From contig CATYEN010000038.1 of assembly GCA_958405565.1 (NCBI GenBank), positions 1 through 23,336 on the forward strand: a stretch of 23,336 nucleotides of DNA, read 5' to 3'. Position numbers and translations under genes: made by a program. This document shows, piece after piece, positions 7,060 through 13,250 of this stretch (positions are counted from its first letter, which is position 1; the number at the start of each line of letters is the position of its first letter). This DNA is from an uncultured Collinsella sp. Its GTDB lineage: Bacteria > Actinomycetota > Coriobacteriia > Coriobacteriales > Coriobacteriaceae. A model generated the notes under the pieces. The model was not told the origin of the DNA and did no database searches. It saw only the letters and a list, made by a program, of their open reading frames with translations.

Positions 7060-7997
7060 TGGCAGAGGTCAAAAAAGTCGCCACGCGCGTAAGCTACGGC
7101 GAGGCGCTTGTCGAGCTGGGCAACGAGCGCGATGACTTCGTGGTTCTCGATGCCGACCTGGCGGCCGCCACGCAGACCGGCAAGTTTAAGGCCGCCCATC
7201 CCGAGCGCTTCTATGATGCCGGCATCGCCGAGAGCAACCTGATGGGCCTTGCCGCCGGCATCGCGACCACGGGCCGCGTTGCCTTCGCGAGCACCTTTGC
7301 CATGTTTGCCGCCGGTCGCGCCTACGAACAGGTCCGCAACTCCATCGGCTACCCGCATCTCAACGTCAAGATCGGCGCTACACACGCGGGCATTTCGGTG
7401 GGTGAGGATGGCGCCACGCACCAGTGCTGCGAGGACATCGCGCTCATGCGCACGATCCCGGGCATGACCGTGGTCGTCCCCGCCGACGATGTCGAGGCCC
7501 GCGCCTGCGTGCGCGCCGCCTACGAGTTTGAGGGACCGGTCTACATGCGCTTCGGCCGCCTGGCGACGCCGGTCATCAACGACCGCGAGGACTATGAGTT
7601 CAAGATTGGTCGCGGCGTGGTCGTGCGCGAGGGGTCCGATGTGACCATCGTCGCCTGCGGCCTTATGGTCGCCGAGGCGCTTGCCGCTGCCGAGGCGCTC
7701 GCCGCCGATGGCATCGATGCCGAGGTTATCAACATGCACACGATCAAGCCGCTCGACGAGCGCCTGGTTGTCGCCAGCGCAAAGAAGACCGGTCGCGTGG
7801 TCACCGCCGAGGAGCATTCGATTATCGGCGGTCTTGGCGAGGCGGTTGCCTCGGTGCTTGCCGAGCAGCATCCGGTGCCGATGCGTCGCGTCGGCGTGCG
7901 CGATGTGTACGGCGAGTCTGGCCCCGCGGTCGATTTGCTGCACAAGTACGGTTTGGATGCCGACGGCATCGAAGCCGCGGTCAGGTCCGTGCTGTAA
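7059..7997 (+). CDS. Transketolase, C-terminal (pyrimidine-binding) subunit
   Basis: A 312-residue partner of the preceding subunit. The ATG at 7059 shares its A with the upstream TAA stop. The pyrimidine-binding domain contains the catalytic glutamate E58 in GIAESNLMGLAAGIA, followed by the conserved stretch KIGATHAGISVGEDGATHQ and a C-terminal transketolase domain (VTIVACGLMVAEAL onward). Together the two chains have the size and domain order of a one-chain transketolase without extra insertions. The gene ends 12 bases before the EIIA gene. Confidence 0.95.
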   Translation: MAEVKKVATRVSYGEALVELGNERDDFVVLDADLAAATQTGKFKAAHPERFYDAGIAESNLMGLAAGIATTGRVAFASTFAMFAAGRAYEQVRNSIGYPHLNVKIGATHAGISVGEDGATHQCCEDIALMRTIPGMTVVVPADDVEARACVRAAYEFEGPVYMRFGRLATPVINDREDYEFKIGRGVVVREGSDVTIVACGLMVAEALAAAEALAADGIDAEVINMHTIKPLDERLVVASAKKTGRVVTAEEHSIIGGLGEAVASVLAEQHPVPMRRVGVRDVYGESGPAVDLLHKYGLDADGIEAAVRSVL

Positions 7998-8009
7998 GGA
8001 GGGTTTTCC

Positions 8010-8462
8010 ATGGGATTTGTATCTGCCAATCAGGTGACAATCGGACACGCCGCCGCCTCGCGTGAGGATGCTCTGCATTATTTGTCCGAGCAGGCTGTCG
8101 AACTTGGCTTTGCCGATGACGCGTCTGCCGTAGAGGCCGCCTTTATTGCTCGCGAAAATGAGGCCGAGACCGGTCTTGTCGCTGGCTTTGCCGTTCCGCA
8201 TGCCAAGAGCGATGCGATTCATACGCCGGGCGTGGCCGTGCTCAAGTTGGCCGAGCCTGTTGAGTGGCCAAGCTTTGATGGCGTGCCCGTCGATGTGGCG
8301 CTCGCGCTGTACGTGCCCGCTGGCGAGGCTGGAACCACGCATTTGCGTCTGCTTTCCAAGGCTGCTGTGATGCTGATGGACGCCGGTTTCCGCGACAAGG
8401 TACGCGAAAGCACCGACCCCGTAGAGATTGCCGAGCTTATCAACGCCGGTCTCGAGGGCTAG
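8010..8462 (+). CDS. PTS fructose/mannitol-family EIIA component
   Basis: A 150-residue cytoplasmic phosphocarrier, starting at ATG 8010 behind TAAGGAGGG, which uses the stop of the transketolase gene. The phosphorylated histidine is H64 in GFAVPHAKSDAI, the family signature. It should pass phosphate from HPr to C9 of the EIIB domain encoded at 2466. EIIBC at the start and EIIA at the end bracket the metabolic genes, strong evidence that all six form one uptake-and-catabolism unit. A terminator follows at 8505. Confidence 0.93.
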   Translation: MGFVSANQVTIGHAAASREDALHYLSEQAVELGFADDASAVEAAFIARENEAETGLVAGFAVPHAKSDAIHTPGVAVLKLAEPVEWPSFDGVPVDVALALYVPAGEAGTTHLRLLSKAAVMLMDAGFRDKVRESTDPVEIAELINAGLEG

Positions 8463-8504
8463 AACGGTCTTCCCGTTCCATTAATCGATCCTTCTCCAAG
8501 GAAA

Positions 8505-8537
8505 AGGGCCGCGACGCCATGTAGGTGTCGCGGCCCT
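8505..8537 (+). terminator. Intrinsic terminator of the fructose-type PTS operon
   Basis: AGGGCCGCGACGCC is followed by a short loop and GGTGTCGCGGCCCT, a GC-rich stem with one G-U pair, then GTTTGCGTTT. It sits 42 bases after the EIIA stop. Confidence 0.85.
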
Positions 8538-8553
8538 GTTTGCGTTTACTCAG

Positions 8554-8592
8554 ATAAAACCTGCCAAACAAACCTGTCCCTTATCGACAGGT
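8554..8592. repeat. Short intergenic repeat, copy A
   Basis: ATAAAACCTGCCAAA (8554-8568) is followed by AAACCTGTCCCT (8570-8581) and CAGGT (8588-8592). The same blocks, in the same order and near-identical spacing, occur on the opposite strand at 23181-23224. Within this copy ACCTGTC (8572-8578) pairs with GACAGGT (8586-8592). Confidence 0.6.
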
Positions 8593-8628
8593 CAGTTAAC
8601 ACAGCCCAGGTTGAGCATATGCGAGCGA

Positions 8629-8728
8629 GCAGGTTCCGGGTGCGGCAAGGTGACGTGAAACAAGCGGGCGCTGACCTTTTGGTCGCGCCCGTGAAGTTGA
8701 ACGTCAGATTGCCGTGCCCGGGGCCTGC
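8629..8728. repeat. 100-nt imperfect palindrome (long hairpin; MITE-like element or structured RNA)
   Basis: From GCAGG (8629) to CCTGC (8728) the two halves pair through several stems: CGGGCGC/GCGCCCG and GACC/GGTC around a TTTT loop, CAA/GTT, TGACGT/ACGTCA, and CGGCAA/TTGCCG. These are separated by small internal loops that include adjacent A.G and G.A mismatches, and the outermost stem contains wobble pairs. No open frame, no target duplication and no named RNA class was recognised. Confidence 0.5.
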
Positions 8729-8741
8729 GCAGCGCCGAGCG

Positions 8742-8768
8742 GTTACGCCGTTTGTAAAACGGCGTAAC
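8742..8768 (-). terminator. Hairpin at the 3' end of larE
   Basis: GTTACGCCGTTT (8742-8753) and AAACGGCGTAAC (8757-8768) form 12 perfect pairs with a 3-base loop, directly abutting the larE stop codon on the minus strand. No long U-tract follows, so the terminator call is moderate. Confidence 0.55.
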
Positions 8769-9647
8769 TTAAAGGTTCATCGCGCCGTGGATGTAGGGGG
8801 TGACCTCGGGGGAGATGTCGTTGCAGCCTAGGTCGCGTAGGGCCGACTCGATGGCGGCGGGCAGCGTGGTTTTGCCTTCGGCATCGACCAAGGTTCCGCC
8901 GAGGGCGGCGATCTTAGCGACGTCGGACGGGGCGGCCTCGATATGCATACAGCCGCCGACCAGTCGCGCGCGGACCTGCGAAAGGTCAAGGTCGTGCAGG
9001 TAATCCTCGCAGGCGCGAATCAGGTCGACCTTCTCGCGCGTAAGCTTCTCGCCCGTGGGGATGCGCGTGGCAAGGCAGGCGCCGGCGGGCAGATTCCAGA
9101 CGGGATAGCCCCATGCGCGCAGCAGCTCGCGCTCCTCTTCCTTGGTAAAGCCGACCTCCATAAGAGGCGAGCGCACGCCGAGCTCTTCGGCAGCGCGCAT
9201 GCCGGGGCGGTAGTCGCCGCGGTCGCTCGCGTTGCTGCCGTCGATGACGGTGGGGAAACCCAGTGACTTGGCGTGGTTGACGATGGCGGTGAAGCCGGCG
9301 CGTTTGCAGTGATAGCAGCGGTCGGCGTCATTGCAGGCAACCTGAGGAAGCTGGAGCTGGTCAACCGAAAGATTAAGCACCGGAAGCTTAAAATGCGGGC
9401 TCTCATCGGCTTGTCCGTCAACAGATCGCTCAAACGAAGCCTGCTCGGGCGTGCCGATGAGCGGCGTGGTGAGATGGACGAGAAGGGTGTTGGCGGGCAT
9501 GATGCGGGAGCAAACGGCGGCCAAAAAGCTGCTGTCGACGCCGCCGGAAAAACCGATAGCGACGCGTCCATATGCCAAAAGCAGCTGCTCGAGCGCTGCG
9601 AGTTTGTTCTGAAGCTCCTCTGCGGGTGCGGTGGTGTCTGAAAGCAT
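8769..9647 (-). CDS. larE: ATP-dependent sacrificial sulfur transferase LarE-type PP-loop protein
   Basis: A 292-residue protein starting at 9645-9647 with AAGGA upstream. The PP-loop SGGVDSS spans residues 34-40 (AMP-forming pyrophosphatase site). C111 and C114 lie in DRCYHCKR, and C191 in GACLATRIP is at the position of the sulfur-donating cysteine of Lactobacillus LarE. In the lactate racemase system LarE inserts sulfur into the nickel-pincer nucleotide cofactor made by LarB, LarE and LarC. Family knowledge: members with three such cysteines can bind a 4Fe-4S cluster instead of sacrificing a cysteine, so this one may be catalytic. LarA, LarB and LarC are not in the window, so the cofactor pathway must be elsewhere or the role differs. 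Confidence 0.85.
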   Translation of the reverse strand: MLSDTTAPAEELQNKLAALEQLLLAYGRVAIGFSGGVDSSFLAAVCSRIMPANTLLVHLTTPLIGTPEQASFERSVDGQADESPHFKLPVLNLSVDQLQLPQVACNDADRCYHCKRAGFTAIVNHAKSLGFPTVIDGSNASDRGDYRPGMRAAEELGVRSPLMEVGFTKEEERELLRAWGYPVWNLPAGACLATRIPTGEKLTREKVDLIRACEDYLHDLDLSQVRARLVGGCMHIEAAPSDVAKIAALGGTLVDAEGKTTLPAAIESALRDLGCNDISPEVTPYIHGAMNL

Positions 9648-9741
9648 GAAACGTTCCTTACAGTTGAAAGCTCGGACGAAACTATAATCCTACCGAGCCG
9701 CTCGCCATAAGACTTCTATCTATGTAACGAAAGTGCAATAT

Positions 9742-9758
9742 GTATATACGTTATATAC
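9742..9758. promoter_or_regulatory. AT-rich palindrome upstream of the HAD gene
   Basis: GTATATA (9742-9748), CGT, TATATAC (9752-9758) is a perfect palindrome in the divergent spacer between larE and the HAD gene. It is flanked by similar direct repeats ACGAAAGTGC (9727) and CGTAAAGTGC (9764). It could be an operator or part of a promoter; the binding protein is unknown. Confidence 0.4.
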
Positions 9759-9812
9759 AAGTTCGTAAAGTGCGGTAGAGTAGCGGCAATGCAAGCCAAT
9801 GGGGGGACCGAA

Positions 9813-10463
9813 ATGATCAAGGCTGTCATTTTTGATATGGATGGAACGCTGGTCGACACCGAGCGACTGGGTATTAAGGCGTGGAAGGCGGGCGCTGCCG
9901 AGCTGGGGCTCGCGATTGATGACACGCTGATTCATCAATTTATCGGTCGCACGCTGCCCGATGTCATGGACATCCTTGAGGCGCATTGCGGCAGCAGAGA
10001 AACCGCTGAGGCGATCTATCATCGCCACAAGGAGATTCGCGACGAGATGGTCAAGACCGATCTGGAGCTTAAGGCCGGCGCCGCCGAGTGCATAGACGAG
10101 CTGCTGGCTGCGGGCTATCACGTGGGCCTTGCAACGTCATCGCGCCATGTCACGGCCGAGCGCAACCTTAAGATGGTCGGTCTCTTTGACAAGTTTGAGA
10201 CTGTGACTTGCGGCGAGGACGTCGTGCACGGCAAGCCCGACCCCGAGATGTATCTGCTCGCCTGCGAGCGCGCGGGCTTTGCCCCCGAGGAGTGCGCCGT
10301 GGTCGAGGACTCTCGCAACGGCTGCGTCTCGGGCATCACGGCCGGCTGCCACGTCTTTGCCGTTCCCGACATCGTGCCGCTGCCGCAGGATGTGGTGGAC
10401 GGTTGCGACGCCGTGCTCGACACGCTGTTCGATCTGACGGCGGCGGTCAAGGCCGTGCGCTAA
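9813..10463 (+). CDS. HAD-superfamily hydrolase, beta-phosphoglucomutase-like
   Basis: A 216-residue soluble enzyme. I choose ATG 9813, which follows GGGGGGA and starts MIKAVIFDMDGT; the ATG at 9789 would add eight residues and lacks a good ribosome binding site. Motif I is DMDGTLVDTE with nucleophile D8 and acid/base D10. Motif II is in LATSSR (S109/S110), motif III is K141 in GKPDPEMY, and motif IV is VVEDSRNG (E165, D166). A helical cap lies at about 17-85. This pattern covers phosphatases and beta-phosphoglucomutases; substrate cannot be read from sequence. It has its own terminator and stands apart from the sugar operons. Confidence 0.88.
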   Translation: MIKAVIFDMDGTLVDTERLGIKAWKAGAAELGLAIDDTLIHQFIGRTLPDVMDILEAHCGSRETAEAIYHRHKEIRDEMVKTDLELKAGAAECIDELLAAGYHVGLATSSRHVTAERNLKMVGLFDKFETVTCGEDVVHGKPDPEMYLLACERAGFAPEECAVVEDSRNGCVSGITAGCHVFAVPDIVPLPQDVVDGCDAVLDTLFDLTAAVKAVR

Positions 10464-10495
10464 CGTTTGCGCTCGCACTATTTCAATTGCATTTT

Positions 10496-10536
10496 AAAGA
10501 TGCGGTCACTCGCGCTCTGTGAGTGGCCGCATCTTT
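10496..10536 (+). terminator. Intrinsic terminator after the HAD gene
   Basis: AAAGATGCGGTCACTC (10496-10511) pairs with GAGTGGCCGCATCTTT (10521-10536), 16 positions with one G-U pair and a 9-base loop. It may act in both directions. Confidence 0.85.
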
Positions 10537-10580
10537 ACGGTTGAAGGGCGTTCAAACCAAAAACTACCGTTTACCGATTG

Positions 10581-10599
10581 GAAACAACCGCTCGCCGGA
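10581..10599 (+). promoter_or_regulatory. Motif shared with the PTS promoter region
   Basis: GAAACAACCGCTCGCCGGA here closely resembles GAAAACAACCGTTCGCGGA at 14700-14718. Each lies upstream of the LacI-type operator of its transcription unit. A second, still unidentified regulator could bind both. Confidence 0.4.
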
Positions 10600-10615
10600 C
10601 TGAAATTGACTCATA

Positions 10616-10667
10616 TTGAAATTGAAACGGTTCAAATAATAATGAAAACTGTAAATGAACCGCTTCA
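10616..10667 (+). promoter_or_regulatory. rhaB promoter with two LacI-type operators
   Basis: TTGAAA (10616-10621), a 16-base spacer and AATAAT (10638-10643) form a plausible promoter. Operator 1, TTGAAACGGTTCAA (10622-10635), lies between the -35 and -10. Operator 2, TGAACCGCTTCA (10656-10667), lies just downstream of the expected start of transcription. Both are CG-centred near-palindromes of the LacI family. The nearest candidate repressor is the LacI gene at 22004-23116. Confidence 0.6.
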
Positions 10668-10682
10668 ATAAGGGGAGAGCAC

Positions 10683-12167
10683 ATGGAGAGTCGCATCGAG
10701 TCCAAGCATTACGCGGCGGTCGATATCGGCGCCTCGAGTGGTCGCGTTCTTGCCGGCTGGGTCGAGGACGGCAAGATGTCCTACCAGGAGGTCTACCGCT
10801 TCGATAACGAGCAGAAGCGCGTGAACGGACACGATTGCTGGGATGTCGAGGCGCTGTTCGATCATGTCGTCGCAGGCCTGCGTGCCGCCAAGGAACAGAC
10901 CGGCGTCGCTCCGGCCACCATCGGCATCGATACCTGGGGCGTCGATTTCGTACTGCTCGACGGGAGTAATGAGATCGTCGGCGACACGGTCGCCTACCGC
11001 GATGCCCGCACCGACGGCATCTACGATGTTGCCGACCAGATCATGGACCCGGCCGAGGTCTATGCCCGCACCGGCATTCAACGTCAGCCCTTCAACACGC
11101 TCTATCAGCTGCTCGCCCTTAAGAACGAGCATCCCGAGCAGCTCGAGGCCGCCCGCACCTTCCTGATGATTCCGGATTACCTTAACTGGCGTCTGACCGG
11201 TATCAAGGCCAACGAGTACACCAACGCAAGCACCACCGGCATGCTCGATGCCGAGAAGTGCACGTGGGACAACGAGATCCTTTCGCGCTTTGGCATCCCC
11301 CAGGACATCTTCCTGGAGCCGACCATGCCCGGCACCGTGCTCGGTGAGCTGACGGCCGACATATCCGAGAAGATCGGCTACTCTGCGACGGTCGTGCTGC
11401 CCGCCACGCACGACACCGGTTCCGCTTTCCTGGCTGTTCCTGCTAAGGACGACAACGCCGTCTATATCTCGAGCGGCACGTGGAGCCTGCTGGGCGTTGA
11501 GAACCAGCACGCCATTACCAACGAGCTCGCCCGCAAGCAGAACTTCACCAACGAGGGCGGCTACCTCAAGCGTTACCGCTTCCTCAAGAACATCATGGGC
11601 CTGTGGATGAACCAGTCCGTCCGTCGCGAGGTCAACGGCGTCGACTATGTCGAGGGCAAGACCTCGCACAAGGCGCTCATGGACCACAAGGTCGGTTTTG
11701 ACGAGCTCCGTACGCTCTGCCGCGAGGCCGAGCCCTTCGAGGCCTACGTCGATGTTGACGACGACCGCTTCCTAGCCCCCGATTCCATGATCCAGGAAAT
11801 TAAGCGTGCCTGTGCCGAGGGCGGCGAGCCCATCCCGCACACCGTGGGCGAAATCATGCGCACCAACTACTGTAGCCTGTCCCGTTCGTATGCCAAGGCT
11901 ATTGAGGGCCTGCGCGAGCTTTCGGGCCACGACTACACGAGCATCAACATCGTGGGCGGCGGCTGCCAGGATTACTACCTCGACCAGATGACGGCCGATA
12001 CCTGCGGGCTTCCCGTGTTCGCCGGCCCCATCGAGGGTACCTGCATCGGCAACTTTATCGTGCAGATGATCGCCGGTGGCGACTTTGCCGACCTGGCCGA
12101 TGCCCGCGCCTGCGTCGCCCGTTCCTTCGATGTCAAGCGCATCGACCCCAAGGGCACCCAGGCTTAA
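10683..12167 (+). CDS. rhaB: Rhamnulokinase
   Basis: A 494-residue FGGY-family sugar kinase with the usual RhaB length (E. coli 489), starting at ATG 10683 behind GGGGAGA. The N-terminal phosphate-binding motif is AAVDIGASSGR (11-21). IGIDTWGVDFVLLD (80-93) is typical of rhamnulokinases rather than fucu-, xylulo- or gluconokinases. D244 in ATHDTGSAF is the expected catalytic base. NIVGGGCQDYYLDQM near residue 425 is the C-terminal nucleotide-binding region. It converts L-rhamnulose to L-rhamnulose-1-phosphate. Next to rhaD and an isomerase it forms the cytoplasmic rhamnose pathway. The two operators upstream suggest sugar-dependent derepression. Confidence 0.95.
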   Translation: MESRIESKHYAAVDIGASSGRVLAGWVEDGKMSYQEVYRFDNEQKRVNGHDCWDVEALFDHVVAGLRAAKEQTGVAPATIGIDTWGVDFVLLDGSNEIVGDTVAYRDARTDGIYDVADQIMDPAEVYARTGIQRQPFNTLYQLLALKNEHPEQLEAARTFLMIPDYLNWRLTGIKANEYTNASTTGMLDAEKCTWDNEILSRFGIPQDIFLEPTMPGTVLGELTADISEKIGYSATVVLPATHDTGSAFLAVPAKDDNAVYISSGTWSLLGVENQHAITNELARKQNFTNEGGYLKRYRFLKNIMGLWMNQSVRREVNGVDYVEGKTSHKALMDHKVGFDELRTLCREAEPFEAYVDVDDDRFLAPDSMIQEIKRACAEGGEPIPHTVGEIMRTNYCSLSRSYAKAIEGLRELSGHDYTSINIVGGGCQDYYLDQMTADTCGLPVFAGPIEGTCIGNFIVQMIAGGDFADLADARACVARSFDVKRIDPKGTQA

Positions 12168-12365
12168 CCGAGAGGGGAGACGTGCTCTCCACCACCTACC
12201 TACTCCTAGCCCCGCGTACGGCAAACGACTCCTGCTGTACATGAGCGGCTCTCTCCGATGACATACGGCGCGGAGGCCCTACACGACACCATGCTCCGCG
12301 CCGCCGTCAATCGGCTTATCACGTTTTTTCAATTGGGCCCGCGGGCCCCGGAGAGGAGAAAAACA
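12168..12365 (+). other. 198-base rhaB-rhaD spacer with strong secondary structure
   Basis: CGGCGCGGAG (12266-12275) pairs with CTCCGCGCCG (12294-12303), and a run of six T follows 21 bases later. GGGCCCGCGGGCCC (12335-12348) is a perfect palindrome ending a few bases before the GAGAGGAG ribosome binding site of rhaD. No gene is evident. The structures may tune rhaD expression. Confidence 0.45.
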
Positions 12366-13196
12366 ATGGCAATGGAAGATCTGGCGTTCATCAAGGGCTT
12401 TTGCCGCCTGTGCGACGATGGCTTTAAGCAGGGCTGGCACGAGCGCAACGGTGGAAACCTCACCTATCGCATGACCGACGAGGAGGTCGCTGAGGCCAAG
12501 CTGTTCTTTGAAGAGCCCCGCGAGTGGGTCAAGATGGGCGTGCGCGGCGAGAATCTCGCTGGCCAGTACTTTGTGAGCACCGGCTCGGGCAAGTACATGC
12601 GCAACGTCCTGGAGGATCCGCATGCCAACATCGGCATCGTCGAGATCAACGAGACCGGCGATGCGTTCCGTATTGTGTGGGGTCTTGCCAACGGCGCCCG
12701 TCCGACCAGTGAGTTCGAGAGCCACTACATGAACCACTGCGTCGCCGCCGCCCGCACCGATGGTGCCGACCGCGTGATCTATCACGCCCACACCCCCGGC
12801 ATCATCGAGATGTCCTTTGTGGTGCCGCTGGAGGACCGCGCCTTCACCCGCATCCTGTGGCAGATGATGACCGAGTGCGTCGTCGTCTTCCCGACCGGCG
12901 TGGGCGTTGTGCCTTGGATGGTCCCGGGTGGCCCTGCCATCGCCGAGGCGAGCTCCGAGCTCATGAAGACCTACGACACCATCGTCTGGGCTCACCACGG
13001 CCTGTTTGCCGCCGGCCCCGACTTTGATACGACTTTTGGCCTGGCGCACACCGTCGAGAAGGCCGCCGAGATCTACCTGGCCGCACGCGCTGCCAACGGT
13101 GGTTCGGACGACTTCCTCAACAAGATTAGCGACAAGGGCCTCAAGGACACTTGCCGCGACTTCAACATCAAGATCAACGACGCATTCGTTGACTAA
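12366..13196 (+). CDS. rhaD: Rhamnulose-1-phosphate aldolase
   Basis: A 276-residue class II aldolase of the RhaD/FucA family (E. coli RhaD 274). ATG 12366 follows GAGAGGAG and gives MAMEDLAFIKGF. Zinc ligands are visible as H140 and H142 in YHAHTP and H211 in AHHGLF. E116 in TSEFESH and E170 in MMTEC align, one residue offset, with E. coli E117 and E171. STGSGKYMRN (71-80) forms the phosphate site. It splits rhamnulose-1-phosphate into dihydroxyacetone phosphate and L-lactaldehyde. No lactaldehyde reductase or dehydrogenase is in the window, so lactaldehyde disposal must be encoded elsewhere. Confidence 0.95.
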   Translation: MAMEDLAFIKGFCRLCDDGFKQGWHERNGGNLTYRMTDEEVAEAKLFFEEPREWVKMGVRGENLAGQYFVSTGSGKYMRNVLEDPHANIGIVEINETGDAFRIVWGLANGARPTSEFESHYMNHCVAAARTDGADRVIYHAHTPGIIEMSFVVPLEDRAFTRILWQMMTECVVVFPTGVGVVPWMVPGGPAIAEASSELMKTYDTIVWAHHGLFAAGPDFDTTFGLAHTVEKAAEIYLAARAANGGSDDFLNKISDKGLKDTCRDFNIKINDAFVD

Positions 13197-13250
13197 CAAG
13201 AAAGGATTCTCGTCTGCTTGCAACCACCAACTTTCTCATTGGAGGAAATC

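Larger units (their letters stand above)
8463..8768. other. 306-base intergenic region made mostly of palindromic elements
   Basis: No gene is supported. The region holds the operon terminator (8505-8537), a short repeat also found inverted near the right end (8554-8592), a 100-nt imperfect palindrome (8629-8728) and a hairpin at the 3' end of larE (8742-8768). Confidence 0.6.

Noticed and set aside
8599..8831. Small plus-strand frame crossing the 100-nt palindrome and the end of larE
   Set aside because: No ribosome binding site or family resemblance; it runs through hairpins and antisense into larE.
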